From contig NZ_LMFH01000005.1 in the NCBI RefSeq assembly GCF_001427225.1, forward strand, positions 1,268,738 through 1,332,737: a DNA stretch of 64,000 bases. The letters are read 5' to 3'. The notes beneath the pieces are model-generated. The model had not been told where the DNA came from. It ran no database searches and saw only the letters and a program-made list of their open reading frames with translations. This DNA comes from Lysobacter sp. Root494. GTDB lineage: Bacteria > Pseudomonadota > Gammaproteobacteria > Xanthomonadales > Xanthomonadaceae. Positions 36,101-45,005 of the stretch are shown in pieces (the first letter of the stretch is position 1; the number at the start of each line of letters is the position of its first letter). A program made the translations under genes and the position numbers.

Positions 36101-37468
36101 ATGAGCGTTCCCGCAGAACACTGGCGCGAAGCGCGCAATCTGCGCCTCGCCGCTCAACTTCAGAACTGCCAGCCGAACTTTCCTTCGCTGGGGCTCGCGC
36201 GCGAAGGCGTGCTGCGCCGCGCCGTCGGGCTCACGCTCGAAGCATCCGGTTGCAGTGCTCCGCTGGGTTCGCGCTGCCGCGTCGAAACCGCCGGCGGTCA
36301 CTGGGTCGATACCGAAGTCGTCGGGTTCTCGGGTGATCGCACCTTCCTCATGCCGTCGGCGGATATCGCGGGCTTGCTGCCCAACGCCCGCGTGGTACCG
36401 AGCCGCCGCCGCGGCGAAGTCGCGGTGGGCGAAGGCCTGCTCGGCCGCGTGATCGACAGCGACGGCGTGCCGCTCGACGGCCGTGGTCCGATCCGCGAGG
36501 AACACTGGGTCGGCCTCACCGGCGCCGCGATCAATCCGCTGATGCGCGAACCGATCACGCGTTCGCTGGATGTCGGCGTGCGCGCGATCAACGCATTGCT
36601 GCCGATCGGCCGCGGGCAGCGCGTGGGCCTGTTCGCAGGTTCGGGCGTGGGCAAGTCGACGCTGCTCGGCATGATGACCCGCTTCACCGCAGCGGACGTC
36701 ATCGTCGTGGGGCTGATCGGCGAACGCGGCCGCGAAGTACGCGACTTCGTCGAAGCCACGCTCGGCGAGGAAGGGCTACGTCGTTCGGTGGTCGTGGCCG
36801 CGCCGGCCGATCGGCCGCCGCTGGCGCGACTGCACGGTGCACTGCGCGCGACCGCGATCGCCGAGTGGTATCGCGACCAGGGGCTGCACGTGTTGTTGCT
36901 GATGGATTCGCTGACGCGCTTTGCGCAGGCGCAGCGCGAAATCGGCCTGTCGGTGGGCGAACCGCCGACGACGCGCGGTTATCCGCCGTCGGTCTTCGCA
37001 CGGTTGCCGGCCCTGGTCGAACGCGCGGGCAACGGTGCCGAAGGCCGCGGCTCGATCACCGCCTTCTATACGGTACTGACCGAAGGCGACGACCAGCAGG
37101 AACCCATCGCCGATGCCGCGCGCGCGATCCTCGACGGCCACATCGTGCTGACGCGCCGCATCGCCGATGCCGGCCAGTATCCGGCGATCGACGTGGAAGT
37201 CTCGGTGAGCCGCGTGATGCAGGACATCACCGACGCGCCGTGGCGCGAGCGGATCCGCAAGCTGAAGCGGCTGATGGCGGCCTACAACGCGCAGCGCGAC
37301 CTGATCGCCATCGGTGCGTACCAGCGAGGCAACGATCCCACCGTCGATGAAGCGATGGCGCGATGGCCGGCGATCCTGCAGTTCCTCGGACAGGACGTGT
37401 CCGAGGCCGCCAATGTCGAATCCAGCCGGGCGGCGCTCGCGCGCCTGCTCGACGAAACATCCATCTGA
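36101..37468 (+). CDS. fliI: Flagellum-specific ATPase FliI
   Basis: Cytoplasmic ATPase of 455 residues. Walker A is AGSGVGKST (179-187), Walker B is VLLLMDSLTRFAQAQREI, and GYPPSVFARLPALVERAGNG is conserved. It supplies energy for unfolding and loading of export substrates with FliH and FliJ. ATG 36101 was chosen because the open frame upstream overlaps fliH in another frame. A 40-base gap separates it from fliH. Confidence 0.97.
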   Translation: MSVPAEHWREARNLRLAAQLQNCQPNFPSLGLAREGVLRRAVGLTLEASGCSAPLGSRCRVETAGGHWVDTEVVGFSGDRTFLMPSADIAGLLPNARVVPSRRRGEVAVGEGLLGRVIDSDGVPLDGRGPIREEHWVGLTGAAINPLMREPITRSLDVGVRAINALLPIGRGQRVGLFAGSGVGKSTLLGMMTRFTAADVIVVGLIGERGREVRDFVEATLGEEGLRRSVVVAAPADRPPLARLHGALRATAIAEWYRDQGLHVLLLMDSLTRFAQAQREIGLSVGEPPTTRGYPPSVFARLPALVERAGNGAEGRGSITAFYTVLTEGDDQQEPIADAARAILDGHIVLTRRIADAGQYPAIDVEVSVSRVMQDITDAPWRERIRKLKRLMAAYNAQRDLIAIGAYQRGNDPTVDEAMARWPAILQFLGQDVSEAANVESSRAALARLLDETSI

Positions 37469-37499
37469 TGAATTCCTCTTTTAAACGGCCTGCGGAGAT

Positions 37500-37970
37500 A
37501 TGAACCCGATGCGTTCGCGCCGTCTCGACCCGCTGCTGAAAGTCATGCAGCAACGCCAGGACAATGCCGCCCGCGAAGTCGCCGAGCGCGACCGCGTGCT
37601 GGCCGAACAACAGGAACGCCTCGAAGCGCTGCGCCGCTACGCCGAGGAATACGCAACCGCACCGGCGGATGCGAGCATCGCGCCGGCATTGCTGGTGAAC
37701 CGCATGGCGTTCCGCGAACGGCTCAATGCCGCGGTCGTTCAGCAGGCGGGCATCGTCGACCACAACCGCCAGCTCAGCGACGTCGAGCGGGCGCGCCTGC
37801 TGCTGGCCAGTCGCGAGACCAAGGTCCTGGAGAAGCTGGCGGACAGCTACCGCGCGAACGAAACGCGTGTCGCCGAACAACGCGTGCAGCGCGAACTCGA
37901 CGACCTCGGCGGCCGTCGCGCACTGGCGGCGAAGGTGGCGAGCAACGGTGAGCCGGAGCCTTCGAAGTGA
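37500..37970 (+). CDS. fliJ: Flagellar export protein FliJ
   Basis: Coiled-coil protein of 156 residues. Residues about 8-55 and 75-145 are long charged helices (LDPLLKVMQQRQDNAAREVA). It is the stalk-like partner of FliI and also escorts chaperones to FlhA. ATG 37500 follows CGGAG 5 bases upstream. Its stop overlaps the fliK GTG start. Confidence 0.93.
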   Translation: MNPMRSRRLDPLLKVMQQRQDNAAREVAERDRVLAEQQERLEALRRYAEEYATAPADASIAPALLVNRMAFRERLNAAVVQQAGIVDHNRQLSDVERARLLLASRETKVLEKLADSYRANETRVAEQRVQRELDDLGGRRALAAKVASNGEPEPSK

Positions 37971-39076
37971 CCGCGGTTACTGCCGCTGCAATGCCCGCCG
38001 CTTCTATGTCGCAGTCCCCGTCGATGCAGTCGGATGCGGCAACTGCAGCGAAGCCGGCCGACATCACGGCCGCACCGGACGCGGGATCACCGGCATCCGG
38101 TAGTGGCCAGGTCGCACGGCAGACGCCTGCTCGCGCGCAAGGCTCAGCAGCAGAGCAGGACGGTGCGGCCTCCACATCGGGACCCGACGATTTCGCCACG
38201 TTGTTGCTGGCCGGTACGGACGGCGGCTCGGTGATCGCGTCCTTCGCAAACGCTATTGCCGCGGCACCGCCCGATGAAAAAAGTGCGGATGCAGCCAGCG
38301 ATGCAGGAGGCCTGCCCGATCAGCTTCTCGCGCTGCTCGATGGCTCGTGGATGAAGCCGTCGTTGCAGACGGAACCTCCAGTCGCACCGGCACCGCAGAT
38401 GGCGCAGGGCACCAGTCAGGTCGCAGCTGCGTCGAACCTTGCGTCTGCCGATCGCGGCCGCCCGGCGCTTGATCCCACTGTCTTGCAGCTGGCGGTGCAA
38501 ACCGATGCATCAGCTGCCCCTGCGGAGATCGCCGTGACGGATGCATCGTCCGCGGGCGCGTTGGCTACGGCAACGACATCCGACACAAACGCTCCGATTT
38601 CCAACTTTCCGTCCCTCGCGCCGGCCATGTCGAACACACCCGCCGCACGCGCGACCATGGCCGCGCCGATCAACGTTCCAGTCGATCCCCAGACCGGTTT
38701 CGACGACGGCTTAGGCGCCCGCCTCGTGTGGATGGCGGAGCAGCGCTTGGGTCATGCCGAGATCCGTCTGAATCCGGAACACCTGGGGCCGATCGAAGTA
38801 CGCGTGCAAGTGGACGGCACGCAGGTCAGCGCGGAATTCCAGAGCGGCCACGCCGGCGTCCGGCAGGCGATCGAAGCGAGCCTCCCGCGCCTGCGCGAAA
38901 TGCTCGGCCAGCAGGGGCTGCAGCTTGGCCAGACCGACGTCGGCCAGCGCCATGCGGGGTCGGGCGCTCCGGCACGACGGGATGGCGACACTCCTTCGCA
39001 AGGAGGCTCGCCGATAGACGCACAGCTGCCATCGCGCCACATGCGGACCCGCGGTCTGCTGGACGAATACGCCTGA
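37967..39076 (+). CDS. fliK: Hook-length control protein FliK
   Basis: Protein of 369 residues. The first 230 residues are low-complexity Ala/Ser/Pro/Thr, the extended ruler part. The C-terminal domain (about 245-335) shows LGHAEIRLNPEHLGPIEVRV and AEFQSGHAGVRQAIEASLPR, typical of FliK, which switches export specificity at FlhB. It starts with GTG 37967 overlapping the fliJ stop. A gap of about 146 bases with a sigma54 promoter follows. Confidence 0.93.
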   Translation: MTAVTAAAMPAASMSQSPSMQSDAATAAKPADITAAPDAGSPASGSGQVARQTPARAQGSAAEQDGAASTSGPDDFATLLLAGTDGGSVIASFANAIAAAPPDEKSADAASDAGGLPDQLLALLDGSWMKPSLQTEPPVAPAPQMAQGTSQVAAASNLASADRGRPALDPTVLQLAVQTDASAAPAEIAVTDASSAGALATATTSDTNAPISNFPSLAPAMSNTPAARATMAAPINVPVDPQTGFDDGLGARLVWMAEQRLGHAEIRLNPEHLGPIEVRVQVDGTQVSAEFQSGHAGVRQAIEASLPRLREMLGQQGLQLGQTDVGQRHAGSGAPARRDGDTPSQGGSPIDAQLPSRHMRTRGLLDEYA

Positions 39077-39173
39077 TTCGACGCGTGCGTTTGCGCGTTG
39101 CGATGTCTTGACGGTATCGTCAATCGCCCGTCACCGCCGCATTCATTCTTCCGCCAAAACCCCGACGCGCCTC

Positions 39174-39189
39174 AGGCACACCGCTTGCA
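39174..39189 (+). promoter_or_regulatory. Sigma54 promoter of fliL
   Basis: AGGCACA-CCGC-TTGCA, correct -24 GG and -12 GC. Transcription should start near 39201, leaving room for the GGAG site at 39211. Confidence 0.85.
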
Positions 39190-39222
39190 CTGATCCGGCA
39201 TCCCGACTCCGGAGTGCCGTTC

Positions 39223-39702
39223 GTGCCATCCCCCGCTGATTCCAACGCCAAGAAGAAATCCCGTACCTGGCTCTGGGTCTCCCTGGCCATCGTCGTACTC
39301 GGCGCGGGCGGCGGCGGCTGGTGGTGGTGGCAATCGCAGCAGGCCGCACATGCCGCGATCAAGGCTGCCAAGCCGCAGCGCTCGCCGGCGCAGTACTACG
39401 CGCTGGAACCCGCGTTCGTCGTCAACCTCGTCGATGCCGACGCCGTCCGTTACCTGCAGGCCGACGTGCAGCTGGTCACGCGCGACAACGAAACACGCGC
39501 CGCCGTCGAGACCCACGCCCCCGCGATCCGCAATCACCTGTTGCTCCTGTTCGGACAGCAATCCGTCGCGCAACTATCGCAGCGCAGCGGCAAGGAACGC
39601 CTTCAGGCCGCGGCGCTCGCCGAAGTACGCCAGGTGCTCAAGCACGAAGCCGCACCGGACAAGGTCGAAGCCGTGATTTTCACCAGCCTGGTGACGCAGT
39701 GA
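39223..39702 (+). CDS. fliL: Flagellar basal body protein FliL
   Basis: Inner-membrane protein of 159 residues that supports the stator. It has a short basic N-terminus, a membrane segment at about 12-32 (WLWVSLAIVVLGAG), and a periplasmic FliL domain with YYALEPAFVVNLVD and VRYLQADVQLV. GTG 39223 is chosen because GGAG ends 8 bases before it; GTG 39214 lies on that GGAG and has no site of its own. Its TGA overlaps the fliM ATG. Confidence 0.92.
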   Translation: MPSPADSNAKKKSRTWLWVSLAIVVLGAGGGGWWWWQSQQAAHAAIKAAKPQRSPAQYYALEPAFVVNLVDADAVRYLQADVQLVTRDNETRAAVETHAPAIRNHLLLLFGQQSVAQLSQRSGKERLQAAALAEVRQVLKHEAAPDKVEAVIFTSLVTQ

Positions 39703-40706
39703 TGGGCGCCGACCTGCTCTCGCAGGACGAGATCGATGCCCTGCTCCACGGCGTCGACAGCGGCGCCGTCGAAACCGAAACGCCACCGCCCGCACCGGGC
39801 GAGGCGCGCCAGTACGACTTCGCCAGCCAGGACCGCATCGTCCGCGGCAAGCTGCCGACGCTGGAAATGATCAACGAACGCTTCGCGCGCACCTGGCGCA
39901 TCGGACTGTTCAACCTGCTGCGCCGCTCGGCCGACCTCTCCGTGCGCGGCATCGATCTCGTCCGCTTCGGCGAGTACATGCACTCGCTGCAGGTGCCCAA
40001 CAACCTCAACCTGGTGAAGATGAAGCCGCTGCGCGGCACCGCGCTGATCGTCTACGAACCGCGGCTGGTCTACACCGTCGTCGACAACTTCTTCGGCGGC
40101 AACGGCAAGTTCCACACCCGCATCGAGGGCCGCGAATTCACGCCGACCGAGATGCGCGTGATCCAGCTGCTGCTGAAGCAGACCTTCGCCGACCTCGTGG
40201 ATGCATGGGCGCCCGTGATGCCGGTGGAATTCGAGTACCTCAATTCCGAGGTCAACCCGCATTTCGCCAACATCATCAGTCCGCGCGACTACATCGTGGT
40301 CAGCCGGTTCCACTGCGAACTGGAAGGCGGCGGCGGCGAAGTGCACGTCGCCCTGCCCTACTCGATGCTCGAGCCGATCCGCGAGCAGCTCGATGCCGGC
40401 GTGCAGAGCGACCGCATCGAGAAGGACGAAAGCTGGACGCGCGCGATGCACGCGCAGCTGCAGGAAGCGATGGTCGAACTGAGTTCCGTCATCGCCCGCC
40501 GCCAGATCAGCCTGCGCGAACTGTCGCGCATGAAAGTCGGCGACATCATCCCGATCGACCTGCTGCCGGCGGCGCCGCTGCACGTCGAGCACATGCCGCT
40601 GTTCTCCGGCGAATTCGGCGTGCACAACGGCCGCAACGCCATCAAGGTCACGCAGGTGCATTCCGCGCGGCCCGCTCCCTCCTTCGATTCCAGGGCCATC
40701 CCATGA
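39702..40706 (+). CDS. fliM: Flagellar motor switch protein FliM
   Basis: Switch protein of 334 residues. The N-terminal LLSQDEIDALLHG (residues about 5-17) is the CheY-binding peptide, RIVRGKLPTLEMINERFART begins the middle domain, and the C-terminal surface domain ends with MPLFSGEFGVHNGRNAIKV. It transmits phospho-CheY binding to FliG. It overlaps fliL by one base and fliN by 4. Confidence 0.97.
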   Translation: MGADLLSQDEIDALLHGVDSGAVETETPPPAPGEARQYDFASQDRIVRGKLPTLEMINERFARTWRIGLFNLLRRSADLSVRGIDLVRFGEYMHSLQVPNNLNLVKMKPLRGTALIVYEPRLVYTVVDNFFGGNGKFHTRIEGREFTPTEMRVIQLLLKQTFADLVDAWAPVMPVEFEYLNSEVNPHFANIISPRDYIVVSRFHCELEGGGGEVHVALPYSMLEPIREQLDAGVQSDRIEKDESWTRAMHAQLQEAMVELSSVIARRQISLRELSRMKVGDIIPIDLLPAAPLHVEHMPLFSGEFGVHNGRNAIKVTQVHSARPAPSFDSRAIP

Positions 40707-41035
40707 ACACCTCCGATTCCGCCGCGCGTGCCGCCTTCGATCCGCTGACCGCCGATGCAGGCGCCGGTGGTACCGACCTCAACCTCGACGTCATTCTCGA
40801 CGTGCCGGTGTCGCTGTCGCTCGAAGTCGGGCGTACGCGCATCCCGATCCGCAACCTGTTGCAGCTCAACCAGGGCTCCGTCGTCGAACTCGACCGCACC
40901 GCGGGCGAGCCGCTCGACGTGTACGTCAACGGCACGCTGATCGCGCAGGGCGAAGTGGTCGTCGTCAACGATCGCTTCGGCGTGCGCCTGACCGACGTGG
41001 TCAGCCCGGCCGAACGGATCAAGAGGCTGCGATGA
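40703..41035 (+). CDS. fliN: Flagellar motor switch protein FliN
   Basis: Protein of 110 residues. The C-terminal surface-of-antigen domain shows ILDVPVSLSLEVGRTRIPIR, LLQLNQGSVVELDRTAGEPL and VVVNDRFGVRLTDVVSPAER. With FliM it forms the C ring and docks FliH. ATGA overlaps link it to both fliM and fliO. Confidence 0.97.
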   Translation: MNTSDSAARAAFDPLTADAGAGGTDLNLDVILDVPVSLSLEVGRTRIPIRNLLQLNQGSVVELDRTAGEPLDVYVNGTLIAQGEVVVVNDRFGVRLTDVVSPAERIKRLR

Positions 41036-41700
41036 GCCTCATCGCATCACGCAGCGCCGCATTGCTGGCGCCGTTGCCCGAACAGCTGCAGCTCACTGCG
41101 ATCACCGACACCTCCCTTGCGTTGCTTGCACCGGTGGAAGCGGAAGGTGTCGCAGCGCGCACGAGGAGTGGAACCGCTTCCGGCGAAGCAGCCCAGCCAT
41201 TTGCGCACGGGAAGGACACGAAGAAGCCTGCGCCGGCATTCGCGGTTTCTGCCGCCGATGCCGCGACGCAATCCGTCGCGACTACGCCCGCTACGCCAGC
41301 GAAAACTTCCTTTGCCGGAACGACGGCGACGGTCGCGCAGATCGGCAAGCCCGCCGCAATGCCACAGCCGCCCGCGGCGGCAGGCAGCATCGGCAGTGCG
41401 GTGCTTGCGCTGGTGATGGTGATCGGACTGATCCTCGCGCTCGCCTGGCTGGCGAAGCGCATGCCGGGACTCCGCGGCGGTTCGGCGAGTTCCGCGCTGC
41501 GCGTGATCGGCTCGCTGGCGCTCAGCCCGCGCGAACGGCTGGTCGTGGTCGCCGTCGGCGACACCCAGCTCGTGCTCGGCGTCGGCGCCGGAGGCACGCG
41601 CACCCTGCACACCCTCAGCGAACCACTGCCGGTGACTGAAACGGCCGGCACTCCCGCGTTCGCGCAGCTGCTCTCGCAACATTTCGGAAAGAAGGCATGA
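41032..41700 (+). CDS. fliO: Flagellar biosynthesis protein FliO, extended N-terminus
   Basis: Export-gate assembly factor of 222 residues. One membrane segment is at about 120-142 (VLALVMVIGLILALAWLAKR), and the cytoplasmic FliO domain follows (LRVIGSLALSPRERLVVVAV, QLVLGVGAGG). About 115 Ala/Thr/Pro-rich residues precede the membrane segment and there is no signal peptide, which is longer than in enteric FliO (about 120 residues in all). An internal start cannot be excluded, but the ATGA overlap with fliN supports the long form. Confidence 0.9.
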   Translation: MSLIASRSAALLAPLPEQLQLTAITDTSLALLAPVEAEGVAARTRSGTASGEAAQPFAHGKDTKKPAPAFAVSAADAATQSVATTPATPAKTSFAGTTATVAQIGKPAAMPQPPAAAGSIGSAVLALVMVIGLILALAWLAKRMPGLRGGSASSALRVIGSLALSPRERLVVVAVGDTQLVLGVGAGGTRTLHTLSEPLPVTETAGTPAFAQLLSQHFGKKA

Positions 41701-42569
41701 CCGGCGTGACGCACCCTTCCTCGCTGCACGTGGCGGCGCGCCGCCTGGTGCGCTGCTTCGCGATGCTGGCGCTGTTTCTCGGCGTGATGCTGACCACCAG
41801 CGGCATCGCTTCGGCGCAGGCACGCACCCAGCCTTCGACGACCGCGCAAGCTGCCGCTGCACCGGTTTCCGCCGCGCCTGCCGCGACGCCGTCCAAGCCA
41901 TTGCCTTCGGTAACCGTTGGCCAGATCGGCAACCAGCCGGTGAGCATGCCGCTGCAGGTGCTGGCGCTGATGACCGGTATCACCCTGCTGCCGGCGGCGC
42001 TGATGGGCCTCACTGCATTCACGCGCATCATCATCGTGCTCGGCCTGCTGCGGCAGGCGCTCGGCACCGGGCAGACACCAGGCAACCAGGTGTTGCTCGC
42101 GCTCGCGCTGTTCATCACCGCGATGGTGATGATGCCGGTGTTCGACCAGTCCTGGGCGAACGGCATCGCGCCGTACCTCAACGACCAGATCGATTTCAAG
42201 GCGGCATGGACCGCGGCATCCGATCCGTTCCGCGGTTTCATGCTCGCGCAGGTGCGGCAGAACGACCTGATGACGTTTGCGGGCCTCTCGCACACCGGCC
42301 CGTACGCGACGCCGCAGGACGTTCCGTTCAGCGTGCTCGCCGCGTCGTTCCTCACCAGCGAACTCAAGACCGCGTTCGAGATCGCGTTCCTGATCTACAT
42401 CCCGTTCGTGATCATCGACCTGGTCGTGGCGAGCGTGCTGATGTCGATGGGCATGATGATGCTGTCGCCGATGCTCGTGTCCGCGCCCTTCAAGATCTTG
42501 CTGTTCGTGCTGGTGGATGGCTGGGTGCTGGTCGTCGGCTCGCTCGCCTCCAGCTTCAATCCGGTTTGA
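41697..42569 (+). CDS. fliP: Flagellar export gate protein FliP
   Basis: Membrane protein of 290 residues with a cleavable signal (hydrophobic core about 19-35, ending ASAQA). It shows the FliP stretches LTAFTRIIIVLGLLRQALGT, then GNQVLLALALFITAMVMMPV, then FLISYIPFVIIDLVVASVLM-type helices near 235-255. It forms the core of the export gate with FliQ and FliR. It overlaps fliO by 4 bases. Confidence 0.97.
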   Translation: MTGVTHPSSLHVAARRLVRCFAMLALFLGVMLTTSGIASAQARTQPSTTAQAAAAPVSAAPAATPSKPLPSVTVGQIGNQPVSMPLQVLALMTGITLLPAALMGLTAFTRIIIVLGLLRQALGTGQTPGNQVLLALALFITAMVMMPVFDQSWANGIAPYLNDQIDFKAAWTAASDPFRGFMLAQVRQNDLMTFAGLSHTGPYATPQDVPFSVLAASFLTSELKTAFEIAFLIYIPFVIIDLVVASVLMSMGMMMLSPMLVSAPFKILLFVLVDGWVLVVGSLASSFNPV

Positions 42570-42579
42570 GGCGCATCCG

Positions 42580-42849
42580 ATGACTCCCGAAACCGCGTTG
42601 AGCGAGATCGCCAACGGCCTGCAGCTCGCGCTGCTGCTGGGCGCGCCGCCGCTGATCGCGGTGCTCGTCGTCGGCGTGCTGGTTGGCATCGTGCAGGCCG
42701 CCACACAGATCAACGAGCCCACGATCGCCTTCGTCTTCAAGGCGCTCACCCTCGCGGTGACGCTGGGCCTGACGGGTCACTTCCTGCTGGGACGGCTGGT
42801 GTCGTTCACCACCGATTTGTTCCAGCGGATTCCACATTTGATCGGGTGA
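42580..42849 (+). CDS. fliQ: Flagellar export gate protein FliQ
   Basis: Small membrane protein of 89 residues with two membrane helices (about 18-40 and 52-75) and the family core VVGVLVGIVQAATQINEPTI. ATG 42580 lies 10 bases after fliP. After it a 205-base gap filled largely by palindromic element D separates it from fliR. Confidence 0.96.
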   Translation: MTPETALSEIANGLQLALLLGAPPLIAVLVVGVLVGIVQAATQINEPTIAFVFKALTLAVTLGLTGHFLLGRLVSFTTDLFQRIPHLIG

Positions 42850-42900
42850 CGCAGATGTCGCTGCCGTCGCCCTTGCTTGTGCTCCTGCCGTTGCTTTTGT

Positions 42901-43008
42901 TCGTCATTCCCGCGAAAGCGGGAATCCAGTGCCTTTGCTCTTTCTGTGCGAACCAGGCACAAATTCAAGAGCAAAGTCACTGGATTCCTGCTTTCGCAGG
43001 AATGACGA
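42901..43008. repeat. Palindromic BIME-like element D (fliQ-fliR gap)
   Basis: The cleanest copy. The left unit begins TCGTCATTCCCGCGAAAGCG and ends GGGAATCCAGT, and is itself a hairpin (CCCGC-GAAA-GCGGG, a GNRA loop). The right unit is its inversion, beginning AGTCACTGGATTCCTGC and ending AATGACGA. Inner arms CCAGTGCCTTTGCTCTT and AAGAGCAAAGTCACTGG also pair, with one mismatch. Confidence 0.92.
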
Positions 43009-43054
43009 GCGAAAAGACGGCGCTCACGAAAGAAGTCTGCGGGCTACGCGACTG

Positions 43055-43843
43055 ATGGACTCCGTCACCCTCACCACCGCCAGCGGCGTCAACCTGTTCG
43101 GCATGCTCGGCACCGTGCTCTGGTACGCATTGCGTATTGGCGCGGCCGTGCAGGTGTTGCCGGTACTGGGTGGCCGCGGGATGCCGGTGCGCGCGCGGAT
43201 GATGGTGACGCTGGCGCTGGCCGGTGCGATCTCGTCGGTACTGCCAACGCCACCGGCAATGGGTGTCGATGCGCCGACTGTGCTCGGCGTGCTGCGCGAA
43301 GTGACGATAGGCATCGTGATCGGCCTGCTGCTGCGCCTGGCCTTCGAAGCCGGACAGCTCGCGGGCGAACTCGTTTCGCAGGGGATGGGCCTGTCGTTCG
43401 CCACGATGGCCGACCCGCTCAGTGGCGCGTCGTCACCCGTGCTGTCGCAGTGGTTCTACCTGGTATTCGCGCTGCTGTTCTTCACCCTCGACGGTCATCT
43501 CGCGCTGGTGCGCCTGCTCGCCAACAGTTACGACGGACTGCCGATCGGCGCGAGCCTGCCCGATCGCCAGGCCTTGCTTGCCGCGGTGCCGACCTTCTTC
43601 ACCACCACCCTGCGCGCCGGCGTGCTGCTTGCGCTGCCGGTGATGATGGCGCTGCTCGCGGTGAACATCGCGTTCGGCGTGCTGGCGCGCGCCGCCTCCC
43701 AGCTCAATCCCATGGCGATCGGCCTGCCGGTATCGCTACTGGTCGGGCTGGTGCTGCTGATGCTGCTCACCCGCGAACTGCAGGTGCCGGTGCAGCAACT
43801 CTTCGACGACGCCTTCGCCACGGCACGCGGCCTCACCGGATGA
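43055..43843 (+). CDS. fliR: Flagellar export gate protein FliR
   Basis: Membrane protein of 262 residues with about six hydrophobic helices. It shows GAAVQVLPVLGGRGMPVRAR near residue 30, LVSQGMGLSFATMADPLSGA near 110-130, and ARAASQLNPMAIGLPVSLLV near 210-230, the usual FliR landmarks. ATG 43055 gives the standard start. It is separated from fliQ by element D, which is unusual for this tight run, and lies 7 bases before flhB. Confidence 0.95.
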   Translation: MDSVTLTTASGVNLFGMLGTVLWYALRIGAAVQVLPVLGGRGMPVRARMMVTLALAGAISSVLPTPPAMGVDAPTVLGVLREVTIGIVIGLLLRLAFEAGQLAGELVSQGMGLSFATMADPLSGASSPVLSQWFYLVFALLFFTLDGHLALVRLLANSYDGLPIGASLPDRQALLAAVPTFFTTTLRAGVLLALPVMMALLAVNIAFGVLARAASQLNPMAIGLPVSLLVGLVLLMLLTRELQVPVQQLFDDAFATARGLTG

Positions 43844-43850
43844 GCCAGCC

Positions 43851-45005
43851 ATGAGCGAAGCCGGCGACCAGGAAGACCGCACCGAACAGCCATCGGAGAA
43901 ACGACTTCGCGAAGGCCGCGAACGCGGCGACGTCCCGCGCTCGCGCGAACTGGGCAACGTGGCGGTGCTCGGCTGCGCCGTGCTGGCGTTGAAGGTCACC
44001 GCGGGCAGCATGGGCGGGGCATCGCGCGAGTGGCTGCACGATGCGCTCACGATCGATCCCGCGCTGATCGATGCACCCGATCGCCTGCTGCCGCATGCGG
44101 CTTCGCTGCTGACCGGACTGCTCGTGCCGATGCTGCCGCTGTTCGCCGCCGCGCTGGGCGCGTGCCTGGTGGCGCCGATCGTGATGGGCAACCTGCGCTT
44201 CGCCGGCAAGGCGCTGCAGCCCGACCTCAACCGGCTCAATCCCATGAACGGGCTGAAGCGCATGTACGGGCGCGAAAGCCTCGTCGAACTCGTGCGTTCG
44301 CTGCTGCGCGTGCTACTGATCGGCGGAATCGGAGGCTGGATGGTGTACCGCGCCTTCGACACGCTCGTCACGCTTCCGCATGCCTCGCTCGAGGTGGCCG
44401 TGTCCGAAGGGGTTGGGCTGGCAACGACGTCCCTGCTCGCGATGGTGGCCGGCCTGGGCCTTCTCGCCGCGATCGACGTGCCGTGGCAGCACTTCCAGCA
44501 TCGCAGCAAGCTGAAGATGACCAAGCAGGAACTGCGCGACGAGCTGAAGGAATCGGAAGGCAATCCGGAAGTGAAGGCGCGCGTGCGCCAGATTGCACGC
44601 GAGATGTCGCGGCGCCGGATGATGGAAGCGGTGCCTACGGCCGACGTGGTGATCACCAATCCGACCCACTACGCGGTCGCGCTGAAGTACAGCGCCGGGG
44701 CGATGCGCGCGCCCAAGGTCGTGGCGAAGGGCGTGGACGAGATGGCGCTGTCGATCCGCGACGTCGCGGGCAAGCACCGCATTGCCGTGGTCGAGGCACC
44801 GCCGCTGGCACGCGCCTTGTATCGCCTGGCCAAGGTCGACCAGGAGATTCCGGTGAAGCTCTACGCCGCCGTCGCACAAGTTCTGTCCTACGTGTACCAG
44901 CTGCGTGCCTGGGTGCCGGGTCGTGGCGCCATGCCGACACTCGCCGGCATCGACGTTGGCGCCGACGGCGCAGTCGACGATGACGTCAGGAATCCGGCGC
45001 CGTGA
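43851..45005 (+). CDS. flhB: Flagellar export switch protein FlhB
   Basis: Protein of 384 residues with four membrane helices (about 35-215). The cytoplasmic domain has the autocleavage motif NPTH (270-273) in VVITNPTHYAVAL, needed for the switch from hook to filament export together with FliK. The N-terminus EDRTEQPSEKRLREGRERGD is diagnostic. Its stop overlaps the flhA GTG. Confidence 0.97.
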   Translation: MSEAGDQEDRTEQPSEKRLREGRERGDVPRSRELGNVAVLGCAVLALKVTAGSMGGASREWLHDALTIDPALIDAPDRLLPHAASLLTGLLVPMLPLFAAALGACLVAPIVMGNLRFAGKALQPDLNRLNPMNGLKRMYGRESLVELVRSLLRVLLIGGIGGWMVYRAFDTLVTLPHASLEVAVSEGVGLATTSLLAMVAGLGLLAAIDVPWQHFQHRSKLKMTKQELRDELKESEGNPEVKARVRQIAREMSRRRMMEAVPTADVVITNPTHYAVALKYSAGAMRAPKVVAKGVDEMALSIRDVAGKHRIAVVEAPPLARALYRLAKVDQEIPVKLYAAVAQVLSYVYQLRAWVPGRGAMPTLAGIDVGADGAVDDDVRNPAP

